NCBI GenBank assembly: GCA_020637235.1
Contig: JACJWG010000009.1
Location: 62,001 to 126,000 of the forward strand
Source of the DNA: Acidimicrobiaceae bacterium
GTDB taxonomy: Bacteria; Actinomycetota; Acidimicrobiia; Acidimicrobiales; Ilumatobacteraceae
DNA length: 64,000 nucleotides
Direction: 5' to 3'
The position numbers and the translations under genes are program-made. Shown piece after piece: positions 52,053-59,849 of the stretch. Positions within the stretch are counted from its first letter, which is position 1. Each line of letters begins with the position of its first letter. Under the pieces are notes generated by a model, which was given only the letters and a program-made list of their open reading frames with translations, had not been told where the DNA came from and did no database searches.

Positions 52053-52712
52053 GTGGATCCGCACGTGCCCCCTTCGTCGCGCCCGGCCGCCGGCCCCGCT
52101 GAGCCCACGCGCGAGTCGGGCCCCGTCGTCGGGGTCCTCGCCCTCCAGGGCGCCTTCCACGCGCACCAGACCACCCTCGAACGCCTGGGGGCGCGCACCC
52201 GTCAGGTGCGCACACCAGCCGATCTGGCGCTCGTCGACGCGCTGGTGATGCCCGGCGGCGAGAGCACCACGATGTCGCGACTGCTGCACACCTCCGAGCT
52301 GTTCGAGCCGCTCGCCGAACGCCTCGCTGCGGGAATGCCGGCGTTCGGTACCTGCGCCGGGATGATCCTGCTCGCGTCCGAGGTGATCGACGGCCGGCCC
52401 GATCAACGCAGCTTCGGCGTCGTCGACGTCGCCGTGCGCCGCAACGGCTACGGTCGCCAGATCGACAGCTTCGAACACGACGTCGACGTGGCCGGGCTCG
52501 ACACGCCGTTCCACGTGGTGTTCATCCGGGCACCGAAGGTCGAGCGCACCGGCGATTCGGTCGAGGTGCTGGCTCGCCACGAGGGTGTGCCCGTGCTCGC
52601 CCGCGCGGGACGGGTGCTCGTCGCGTCGTTCCACCCCGAGCTCACCGACGACGGTCGGTTGCACGCGATGTTCCTCGACATGGTCCATACTTCCGCAGCG
52701 CACGCTGCCTGA
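52053..52712 (+). CDS. pdxT: Pyridoxal 5'-phosphate synthase glutaminase subunit PdxT
   Basis: This 219-residue class I glutaminase feeds ammonia to PdxS. LALQGAFHAHQTTLERLGA, PGGESTTMSRLL, the nucleophile in GTCAGMI (about Cys100) and the His/Glu pair in SFHPELTDD are present. The N-terminus before GVLALQG is about 25 residues longer than usual, so a later start is possible. It is in the pdxST operon before yebC. Confidence 0.96.
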   Translation: MDPHVPPSSRPAAGPAEPTRESGPVVGVLALQGAFHAHQTTLERLGARTRQVRTPADLALVDALVMPGGESTTMSRLLHTSELFEPLAERLAAGMPAFGTCAGMILLASEVIDGRPDQRSFGVVDVAVRRNGYGRQIDSFEHDVDVAGLDTPFHVVFIRAPKVERTGDSVEVLARHEGVPVLARAGRVLVASFHPELTDDGRLHAMFLDMVHTSAAHAA

Positions 52713-52738
52713 GCACCTCACCACACACGGAGACAGCG

Positions 52739-53479
52739 ATGTCCGGTCATTCCAAATGGGCGACGATCAAGCACAAGAAGGGCGCCGCCGACGCGAAGCG
52801 CGCGAAGGTGTTCGCCAAGATCGCCCGCCAACTCGAGGTCGCGGCTCGTGAGGGCGGCGGCGACCCGTCGTCGAACGCCACCTTGCGCACGTTCGTGCTG
52901 AAGGCCAAGGCGGCGCAGATGAACAACGATCTCATCGATCGCGCCATCAAGCGCGGCACCGGGCAGAGCGACGGCGGCCACTACGAGACCATCACCTACG
53001 AGGGCTACGCGCCGGGCGGGGTCGGGCTGCTGATCGAGGTCCTCACCGACAACCGCAACCGCACCAGCGCCGACGTGCGCAACGTCTTCAGCAAGCTCGG
53101 CGGTTCGCTCGCCGAGCCGGGAGCGGTGAGCTGGCAGTTCAGTCGCAAGGGTGTGATCATGGCCACCGGTGACGAGGACGAGGTGATGATGGCTGCCCTC
53201 GACGCGGGCGCGGAGGACGTCGCCGCCGACGGGGACGGCTTCCGCATCACGACGCCTCCGAGCGACGTGTACGACGTCCGAGACGCGCTCGAGGCCGCCG
53301 GGATCCAGGTGGAGTCGGCGGAGTCGACGATGGTGTCGTCGACGGTGATCGAGGTGTCCGATCCCGACGACGCCCGCAAGGTGTTGCGGATCGTCGACGC
53401 GCTCGAGGACAACGACGACGTGCAGGACGTGTACGGCAACTTCGACATCAGCGACGAGCTGATGGAAGCCGTCGGCTGA
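52739..53479 (+). CDS. yebC: YebC/TACO1-family protein
   Basis: This 246-residue protein starts MSGHSKWATIKHKKGAADAK, the family hallmark, and contains GYAPGGVGLLIEVLTDNRNR. The family acts in translation of difficult sequences in several bacteria and mitochondria, or as a DNA-binding regulator near ruvC. The place before ruvCAB is the usual one. Its stop overlaps the peroxiredoxin ATG by 1 nt. Confidence 0.97.
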   Translation: MSGHSKWATIKHKKGAADAKRAKVFAKIARQLEVAAREGGGDPSSNATLRTFVLKAKAAQMNNDLIDRAIKRGTGQSDGGHYETITYEGYAPGGVGLLIEVLTDNRNRTSADVRNVFSKLGGSLAEPGAVSWQFSRKGVIMATGDEDEVMMAALDAGAEDVAADGDGFRITTPPSDVYDVRDALEAAGIQVESAESTMVSSTVIEVSDPDDARKVLRIVDALEDNDDVQDVYGNFDISDELMEAVG

Positions 53480-53928
53480 TGAGCGTCGGGGTGGGCGAGC
53501 GGGCGCCCGAGTTCTCCTTGCCCGCCACCGGCGGCACCTCGGTGGCCCTGTCGGACTACGCGGGCCGGCCGGTCGTGCTGGTGTTCTACCCGGGCGACGA
53601 CACGCCCGTGTGCACGAAGCAGCTCAACAGCTACAACGACGACCTGTCGCAGTTCGAGGACCTCGACGCGCAGGTGCTCGGCATTTCCGCCCAGAGCGTC
53701 GAGAGCCACGACCAGTTCTCGGGCAAGCACGGCTTCGGCTTCCCGCTGCTCGCCGACACCGACAAGAAGGTCGCTGCGCTGTACGGCACGCTCGGTCCGA
53801 TCGGGTTCCCGCGTCGCAGCGTGTTCATCGTCGACCGCGAAGGCGTGATCCGCTACGCCCATCGTGCGATCGCCGGGCTCACGTTCCGCCCGGTGAGCGA
53901 ACTCGTCGGCGTCCTGCGCCAGCTCTGA
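53479..53928 (+). CDS. Bcp-like peroxiredoxin
   Basis: This 149-residue thiol peroxidase has FYPGDDTPVCTKQL with the peroxidatic Cys45. The resolving Cys that usually follows five residues later in Bcp is Asn, so it is of the one-Cys type or uses another thiol, such as mycothiol. PIGFPRRSVFIVDREGVIRY is the C-terminal block. It is inserted between yebC and ruvC and overlaps yebC. Confidence 0.92.
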   Translation: MSVGVGERAPEFSLPATGGTSVALSDYAGRPVVLVFYPGDDTPVCTKQLNSYNDDLSQFEDLDAQVLGISAQSVESHDQFSGKHGFGFPLLADTDKKVAALYGTLGPIGFPRRSVFIVDREGVIRYAHRAIAGLTFRPVSELVGVLRQL

Positions 53929-54042
53929 CACGCATCCGCACCGCCCCGGGGGAGCGGCTCGCTCGAACCCGGCGGGATTGCCACCGCTCGTGCCGGCGCG
54001 TGCTGCTAGCGTCGTACGCGTGTTCGCCCCGGGATCGATCCG

Positions 54043-54579
54043 ATGACCGCTCGCGCGTTGGTGCGAGTGCTCGGCATCGACCCGGGCCTCACTCGATGCG
54101 GATACGCCGTGCTCGAGGCGGATGGGCCGCGGCTCGTCCGGCCATTGGCGCTCGGCGTGCTGCGCACGCCGCCGTCGTCGCCGCTGCCGCAACGCCTGGC
54201 GGAGCTGAAGGGCGAGCTCGCCTCGCTCATCGCCGAGTTCGCGCCGCAGGCCGTGGCGGTCGAGCAGGTCTTCTTCCAGGTGAACGTGCGCACGGCGATG
54301 AGCGTCGGGCAGGCGAGCGGTCTCGCGCTCGCCGAAGCGGCGTCGGCCGGCTGTCAGGTGGTGCAGTACACCCCCAACCAGGTGAAGAACGCGGTGGCGG
54401 GCTGGGGTGGCGCCGGCAAGGAGCAGGTGCAGAAGATGGTGCAGGCACGCCTCGGGCTGGCGCAGGTGCCCGAGCCTCCCGACGCCGCCGACGCCGCGGC
54501 GCTGGCGCTGTGCCACCTCGCGATGGCGCCGCTGGCGGCGCAGCTGGCGGCCCGAACCGCTGCGGGAGCGACACGATGA
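54043..54579 (+). CDS. ruvC: RuvC Holliday-junction resolvase
   Basis: This 178-residue nuclease has VLGIDPGLTRCGYAV (first Asp), AVEQVFFQVNVRTA (Glu) and EPPDAADAAALALCH (Asp pair), giving the metal-binding acidic set. It cuts Holliday junctions with RuvAB. TAGCGT at 54007-54012 could be a -10 with a short leader. ruvA starts 64 nt downstream. Confidence 0.97.
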   Translation: MTARALVRVLGIDPGLTRCGYAVLEADGPRLVRPLALGVLRTPPSSPLPQRLAELKGELASLIAEFAPQAVAVEQVFFQVNVRTAMSVGQASGLALAEAASAGCQVVQYTPNQVKNAVAGWGGAGKEQVQKMVQARLGLAQVPEPPDAADAAALALCHLAMAPLAAQLAARTAAGATR

Positions 54580-54643
54580 CCACACCCGGAACGGACGGAA
54601 CGCCCGGACGCGTGACACGACGGGACACGAACGAGGTGCAGGC

Positions 54644-55243
54644 ATGATCGGGTCGTTGCGCGGCACGGTGCTCGAACGCTCCGGCGACACGTCGGTGCTG
54701 GTGGAGGTGGGCGGTGTCGGGTACGTCGTCACGGTCACGCCGCGCGCGCTCGCCGAGCTGGAGCCGTCGTCGCCGGTGTTCTTGTACATCCACCACCACA
54801 TCCGCGAAGACGCACAGACTCTGTTCGGTTTCCGTCAGCGCGACGAGCGCGCCACGTTCGAGATCCTGGTGGCCACCCACGGCATCGGCCCGTCGCTCGC
54901 CATGGCGATCCTCGGCACCCACGCCCCGTCGGCGCTGGTCGACATCGTCGCCTCCAACGACCTCGGGGCGCTCACCCTCGTGCCGGGGGTGGGGAAGAAG
55001 ACGGCCGAGCGTCTGTTGGTCGAGCTGCGCAACCGGCTCAGCCTGCCGATGCTCGACCCGGTCGGTGCCGGTGTCGGCGGCGGGGGAGGCGGCAGCGTGA
55101 TCGGTGACGTGCGCGAAGCGCTCGTCGGCCTCGGGTACGGGCCCGAGGAGGTGCGCGACGCGCTTCGCGAGCTGCCCGCGACGGGCGACGCGTCGACGTT
55201 GCTGCGCGATGCGCTCAAGCTGCTGGGGGCCAAGCGTGCGTGA
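54644..55243 (+). CDS. ruvA: RuvA Holliday-junction binding protein
   Basis: This 199-residue protein has the OB domain MIGSLRGTVLERSGDTSVLV, the helix-hairpin-helix segments (THGIGPSLAMAIL and LVPGVGKKTAERLLVELRNR) and the C-terminal RuvB-contact domain after a Gly-rich linker. It loads RuvB on junctions. Its 3' end overlaps ruvB by 8 nt. Confidence 0.97.
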   Translation: MIGSLRGTVLERSGDTSVLVEVGGVGYVVTVTPRALAELEPSSPVFLYIHHHIREDAQTLFGFRQRDERATFEILVATHGIGPSLAMAILGTHAPSALVDIVASNDLGALTLVPGVGKKTAERLLVELRNRLSLPMLDPVGAGVGGGGGGSVIGDVREALVGLGYGPEEVRDALRELPATGDASTLLRDALKLLGAKRA

Positions 55244-56291
55244 CGAGTTCCTCGATCCGATGGCCACCCGCCCGGTCGATCCGCGCCCGGTCGACGAGGG
55301 TGACCAGGTCGACGACGTCGGCCTGCGCCCGAAGCGGCTGGCGGAGTTCGTCGGGCAGAAGGAGCTGAAGGAGCACCTGACGATCGTCCTCGAAGCGGCC
55401 AAGCGCCGCGGTCAGCCGGCCGACCACCTGCTGCTCGCCGGCCCGCCCGGGTTGGGCAAGACGTCGATGGCTGGCATCGTCGCCGCCGAGATGGGCGTGC
55501 ACCTGCACGTGACGTCGGGACCGGCGCTCGAGCGGGCCGGCGACCTCGCCGCGATCCTCACCAAGCTCGAGGAGGGCGACGTGCTCTTCATCGACGAGAT
55601 CCACCGCCTGTCGCGAGCCGTCGAGGAGATCCTGTATCCGGCGATGGAGGACTTCCAACTCGACATCGTGGTCGGCAAGGGCCCGGCGGCGTCGAGCATC
55701 CGGCTCACCCTGCCCCGGTTCACCCTCGTCGGGGCCACCACCCGGACCGGCATGATCACGGGCCCGTTGCGCGACCGGTTCGGGCTCGTCGCCCGGCTCG
55801 ACTACTACACCGACGACGAGCTCGAGGCGATCGTGGTGCGTGCGGCGGGCATCCTGCACGTCGACATCCAGATCGAGGGTGCGTGGGAGATCGCTCGTCG
55901 TTCGCGCGGGACGCCGCGCATCGCGAACCGTCTGCTGCGCCGTGTGCGCGACTACGCCGAGGTGCGTGGCGACGGCACGATCAGCGAGGCCACTGCGAAG
56001 GCCGGGCTGAAGTTGTTCGGCGTCGACGCGCTCGGTCTCGACAAGGTCGACCGGGCGATCCTCACCGCCATCTGCCAGCAATTCGGCGGCGGCCCGGTCG
56101 GGCTCAGCACGGTGGCGATCAGCGTCGGCGAGCAGCCCGAGACGGTCGAGGACATGTACGAGCCGTTCCTCATCCAGCAGGGCATGATCGCCCGCACCCC
56201 GCGAGGCAGGGTGGCGATGCCGTCGGCGTGGGCGCATCTCGGCCTGCCACTGCCGGCCGACCGCTCGACGGGCCCGAGCCTGTTCGACTGA
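55236..56291 (+). CDS. ruvB: RuvB branch-migration ATPase
   Basis: This 351-residue AAA+ motor has Walker A GPPGLGKTS (about 68-76), Walker B DEIHRL, sensor 1 GATTRTGMITGPLRDRFG and the winged-helix end. It drives branch migration with RuvA. GTG 55236 overlaps ruvA; ATG 55260 is an alternative. It is followed by a tandem palindromic repeat that probably ends transcription. Confidence 0.97.
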   Translation: MRDEFLDPMATRPVDPRPVDEGDQVDDVGLRPKRLAEFVGQKELKEHLTIVLEAAKRRGQPADHLLLAGPPGLGKTSMAGIVAAEMGVHLHVTSGPALERAGDLAAILTKLEEGDVLFIDEIHRLSRAVEEILYPAMEDFQLDIVVGKGPAASSIRLTLPRFTLVGATTRTGMITGPLRDRFGLVARLDYYTDDELEAIVVRAAGILHVDIQIEGAWEIARRSRGTPRIANRLLRRVRDYAEVRGDGTISEATAKAGLKLFGVDALGLDKVDRAILTAICQQFGGGPVGLSTVAISVGEQPETVEDMYEPFLIQQGMIARTPRGRVAMPSAWAHLGLPLPADRSTGPSLFD

Positions 56292-56301
56292 CCGACCCTT
56301 C

Positions 56302-56390
56302 GTGAGCCGAATGCGCAGCCGGTGCGCATCCCGCTCACGAACCGGACGTGTCCGTGAGCCGGATGCGCAGCCGGTGCGCATCCCGCTCAC
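56302..56390. repeat. Tandem pair of 37-bp palindromic elements (copies C and D)
   Basis: Copies at 56302-56338 and 56354-56390 are the reverse complement of copies A and B at 24.3 kb, with one or two base changes. They again have a 52-bp period and a 15-bp spacer. They fill the gap between the convergent ruvB and dienelactone hydrolase genes and fold into strong hairpins. Confidence 0.85.
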
Positions 56391-56402
56391 GAAGTGCTCG
56401 GG

Positions 56403-57119
56403 TCAGGCGTGGTCGGCCAGGAACGACAGCGTCTTCGCGGTCGAGCTCTTCGCGGCGTCGGCGTTCCAGAACATCTCGGCCTCGTGGTTCTCGAACGCAT
56501 GGCCGGCGTCCTCGACGTTGAGCACGAACCCCTCCCGGTCGGCGATCGCCGCGGCCACCCGCTCGACGCCCTCGTTCGGGATGTACGGGTCGGCGTTGCC
56601 GAAGTGGAACAGGGTCGGGCAGCTCACCTGGTCGAGCATGCCGATCATGTCGGGCACCCCGGAGCCGTAGTAGCTCACGCAGCACGACGGGTCGCCGTGG
56701 ACGGCGACGGCCCAGGCGAGCGTGCCGCCGAGGCAGTAGCCCATCACGGCGGGCGCCCGGCCGCCGGCGGTGGTGCCGGCCACCTCGCCGAGCCGGCCGA
56801 GCGCGGCCACACAGTCGTCCACGGCGAGCGGGAACTCGAGCTGCTGCACCATCTGCATCGACGCACCCAGCCCCGCTTCGTCGTGATCGCTCGCGAAGTT
56901 CGGTGCGAATCGCCAGAACACGTCCGGCGCACCGACGACGTACCCGGCTGCCGCGTACCGCTCGGCCGTGGCACGGATGAACGCGCCGACGCCGAAGATC
57001 TCCTGGATCATCAACAGCGCGCCACGACGCTCGACACCCTGCGGCGGATCCCAGACGAACAACGACATCGACCCGGCATCGCCGCGGTCCACCAGCTCGG
57101 TACGCATCTCGCTCGACAT
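56403..57119 (-). CDS. Dienelactone hydrolase family protein
   Basis: This 238-residue alpha/beta hydrolase has the nucleophile in VMGYCLGGTLAW (about Cys128), GNADPYIPNEGVE with the Asp and EDAGHAFENHE with the His. It could act on dienelactone in aromatic breakdown or on related esters. ATG 57119 was chosen; a longer frame adds 19 residues without support. It is divergent from queA. Confidence 0.88.
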   Translation of the reverse strand: MSSEMRTELVDRGDAGSMSLFVWDPPQGVERRGALLMIQEIFGVGAFIRATAERYAAAGYVVGAPDVFWRFAPNFASDHDEAGLGASMQMVQQLEFPLAVDDCVAALGRLGEVAGTTAGGRAPAVMGYCLGGTLAWAVAVHGDPSCCVSYYGSGVPDMIGMLDQVSCPTLFHFGNADPYIPNEGVERVAAAIADREGFVLNVEDAGHAFENHEAEMFWNADAAKSSTAKTLSFLADHA

Positions 57120-57174
57120 GGGTGCATCGTGGCACAGCAGTGCCGGCCCGGGCTCGCCGTAGCCTGGTGCGGCC

Positions 57175-58194
57175 ATGCGGCTCGAGGACTTCGACTACCA
57201 CCTGCCCGACGAACGGATCGCCCAGACACCGGTCGAACCGCGCGACTCGGCGCGCCTGCTCGTCGACCGCGGCAGCGCCGATCCCGAGCACCGGTACGTC
57301 CACGAGCTCGACCAGCTGCTGTGCCCTGGCGACCTGCTCGTGGTGAACGACTCGCGAGTGATCCCGGCGAGGCTGAAGCTGCGGCGGGCGAGCGGGGGCG
57401 CGGCCGAGGTGCTGCTGCTCGAGCCGCTCGAACCGGCTCGTCGCCACTGGGAGGCGCTGCTCCGGCCCGGTGCGAAGTTGCGCGTCGGCGAGCGCCTGCA
57501 CGCCGTCGACGGCACGGCGATCGTCGAGGTCGGCGCCCGGCGGCCGGCGGGCGACACGTTCGAGGTGTCGATCGTGGGGGAGGGAGATCCGTTGGACCTG
57601 CTCGCCCACGTGGGCGAGATGCCGCTGCCGCCGTACATCTCCACGCCGCTGCCGGCCGACCGACGCGAGCGCTACCAGACCGTGTATGCCGCCGAACCGG
57701 GTTCGGCCGCTGCGCCGACCGCAGGGCTGCACCTCACCCCGTCGTTGCTCGAACGCCTCGCCACCCACGACGTCGGCCTCGCTCGGGTGGAGCTCGTCGT
57801 CGGGCTCGACACCTTCCAGCCGGTGAGCGCGGCCGATCCGCGCCAGCACCGCATCCACAGCGAGCGCTACGCCGTGCACCCGGAGGTGCTCGAACGCTGC
57901 CGTGCGGCACGCCGCGTGGTGGCCGTCGGCACCACGAGCGTGCGGGCACTCGAGAGCGCTGCGACCCTCGGGCAACTCGAGGGTCGCACCGAGCTGTTCA
58001 TCCACCGCCCCTACGACTGGCAGTTGGTCGACGTGTTGATGACCAACTTCCACCTGCCGCGCACCACGTTGCTGTTGATGATCGACGCGTTCGTCGGCGA
58101 TCGCTGGCGCCGCCTGTACACCGACGCGATGGAGCAGGGCTACCGATTCCTGAGTTTCGGCGACGCCATGTTGCTCGATCGCCACCTCACCTGA
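57175..58194 (+). CDS. queA: QueA, tRNA preQ1 ribosyltransferase-isomerase
   Basis: This 339-residue enzyme moves the ribosyl group of S-adenosylmethionine to preQ1 in tRNA, forming epoxyqueuosine. FDYHLPDERIAQTPVEPRDS at the start, GDLLVVNDSRVIPARL, FMTNFHLPRTTLLLMI-type end and GTTSVRALES are all family blocks. TAGCCT ends 9 nt before the ATG. It is followed 20 nt later by tgt. Queuosine genes are not found in most mycobacteria and streptomycetes. Confidence 0.96.
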   Translation: MRLEDFDYHLPDERIAQTPVEPRDSARLLVDRGSADPEHRYVHELDQLLCPGDLLVVNDSRVIPARLKLRRASGGAAEVLLLEPLEPARRHWEALLRPGAKLRVGERLHAVDGTAIVEVGARRPAGDTFEVSIVGEGDPLDLLAHVGEMPLPPYISTPLPADRRERYQTVYAAEPGSAAAPTAGLHLTPSLLERLATHDVGLARVELVVGLDTFQPVSAADPRQHRIHSERYAVHPEVLERCRAARRVVAVGTTSVRALESAATLGQLEGRTELFIHRPYDWQLVDVLMTNFHLPRTTLLLMIDAFVGDRWRRLYTDAMEQGYRFLSFGDAMLLDRHLT

Positions 58195-58214
58195 GCCGAA
58201 CCCGGATCCACCGC

Positions 58215-59312
58215 ATGCACCCCGTCACCGTCACCATCGACCACACCGATGGCGCAGCGCGCGCCACCACGGCACGCACCGCCCGCAGCACGTACACGAC
58301 GCCCTGTTTCATGCCGGTGGGCACGCGCGGCGCGATCAAGTACCTCAGCGCAGCCGACTACGAACGGCTCGGCGCGCAGATCGTGCTCGGCAACACCTAC
58401 CACCTGATGCTGCGTCCGGGCGCCGAGACGGTGGCGGCACTCGGCGGGCTCGGCGCCTTCGCCGGCTGGCGAGGTCTCACGCTCACCGACTCGGGCGGGT
58501 TCCAGGTGTTCAGCCTCGACCCGAAGGTGGACGACGACGGGGTCACCTTCAAGAGCACCTACGACGGCTCGTCGCACCGGTTCACCCCGGAGGGTGCGGT
58601 GCGCACCCAACAACTGCTCGGCGCGGACATCCAGATGGTGCTCGACGTGTGCCCACCGCTGCCGTCGCCGCCCGACGTGATCCGCCTCGCGCTCGAACGC
58701 ACGAGCGCCTGGGCCGCACGGGCTCGTGCCGCGCACGACCGAGCGGATCAGGCGCTGTTCGGCATCGTGCAGGGTGGCATCAGCGAGTCGATGCGCGCCG
58801 AGAGCGCGCAGCGCACCGCCGCGCTCGACTTCGACGGCTACGGCATCGGTGGGCTGAGCGTGGGGGAGACCCGTCAGGAGATGGTGCCGGCCCTCGCGGC
58901 GGCGATCGAGCACCTGCCCGCCGATCGGCCGCGCTACCTGATGGGCGTCGGTGATCCGGCCAGCCTGGTCGAGGCGGTGGCGCTCGGCGTCGACCAGTTC
59001 GACTGTGTGATGCAGACCCGCATCGGCCGTCACGGCACCGCACTCACCGGCGAGGGCAAGCTGCACGTGAAGAACGCGAGGCACGCGCTGTCGGACGAGC
59101 CGCTCGACGCGAGCTGCGGCTGTGAGGTGTGCGCTCGACACTCGCGGGGGTACCTGCGCCACTTGTTCCAGGTGGGCGAACCAACGGCGTCGCGCCTGCT
59201 CAGCATCCACAACGTCGCCTGGACCCTGCAGCTGATGGACCGGATGCGCACGGCGATCGGCAACGGCACCTTCGCGACGCTCCGCGCCGATGTGCTCTCG
59301 GTCTGGGGCTGA
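58215..59312 (+). CDS. tgt: Tgt, queuine/preQ1 tRNA-guanine transglycosylase
   Basis: This 365-residue enzyme exchanges guanine-34 for preQ1. LTDSGGFQVFSL (Asp), FGIVQGG and FDCVMQTRIGRHGTAL, with the nucleophile Asp, are present. The zinc site is CGCEVCARHS plus a later His in SIHNVAW. It works before QueA, and the two genes are adjacent. Confidence 0.97.
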   Translation: MHPVTVTIDHTDGAARATTARTARSTYTTPCFMPVGTRGAIKYLSAADYERLGAQIVLGNTYHLMLRPGAETVAALGGLGAFAGWRGLTLTDSGGFQVFSLDPKVDDDGVTFKSTYDGSSHRFTPEGAVRTQQLLGADIQMVLDVCPPLPSPPDVIRLALERTSAWAARARAAHDRADQALFGIVQGGISESMRAESAQRTAALDFDGYGIGGLSVGETRQEMVPALAAAIEHLPADRPRYLMGVGDPASLVEAVALGVDQFDCVMQTRIGRHGTALTGEGKLHVKNARHALSDEPLDASCGCEVCARHSRGYLRHLFQVGEPTASRLLSIHNVAWTLQLMDRMRTAIGNGTFATLRADVLSVWG

Positions 59313-59362
59313 CCTGCTGCCACCGACCGGCGGGTGACGGGTCGCGACCACCGCCGTCTGGA

Positions 59363-59368
59363 TAGCAT
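59363..59368 (+). promoter_or_regulatory. Candidate -10 for the yajC-secDF operon
   Basis: TAGCAT lies about 60 nt before the yajC ATG in a 117-nt gap after tgt. No clear -35 is seen. Confidence 0.35.
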
Positions 59369-59429
59369 GGACCACTGGTCGGTCCTGCACCGACGCGCTC
59401 ACACGCGCCCGCCTTCCCAGTAGGACACC

Positions 59430-59837
59430 ATGCACCTCCTCACGATCCTCGCCACCGAGAGCGACGACAGTGCCGGCTCCGGAGCCGCCGCACTCGTGCA
59501 GCTCGGCATCTTCTTGCTCATCCCGGTGGCGATGTACTTCCTGCTCATCCGTCCCCAGCGTCGGCGCCAGCGCGAGCAGGCCGCGATGCAGTCGGCGATC
59601 GAGGTGGGCGACGAGATCATGACCACCTCGGGCGTGTACGGCTTCGTCACCGGCTTCGACGGTGACATCGCCTGGCTCGAGGTCGACGACAACGTCCAGA
59701 TCCGCATCGCCCGCGCCGCCATCCAGCGCAAGGTCGACACCGCCGTCGGCGAGACCGCGGTGCCCACCGACGACGGATCGGGCAAGGGCCCGAAGATCGA
59801 GCCCGGTTCGCCGGCCGCGGCGTCCGACGACGACTGA
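59430..59837 (+). CDS. yajC: YajC, Sec translocase accessory subunit
   Basis: This 135-residue single-pass protein has the helix ALVQLGIFLLIPVAMYFLLI, then RPQRRRQ and the YajC domain (GDEIMTTSGVYGFVTGF). It works with SecD and SecF in the membrane. The acidic C-terminus is low-complexity. secD starts 12 nt downstream. Confidence 0.95.
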   Translation: MHLLTILATESDDSAGSGAAALVQLGIFLLIPVAMYFLLIRPQRRRQREQAAMQSAIEVGDEIMTTSGVYGFVTGFDGDIAWLEVDDNVQIRIARAAIQRKVDTAVGETAVPTDDGSGKGPKIEPGSPAAASDDD

Positions 59838-59849
59838 TCGGCGCCCACG

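Noticed and set aside
54020..54042. Leaderless ruvC start at GTG 54020, 7 nt after TAGCGT
   Set aside because: This GTG frame reaches a stop after eight codons; ruvC starts at ATG 54043.
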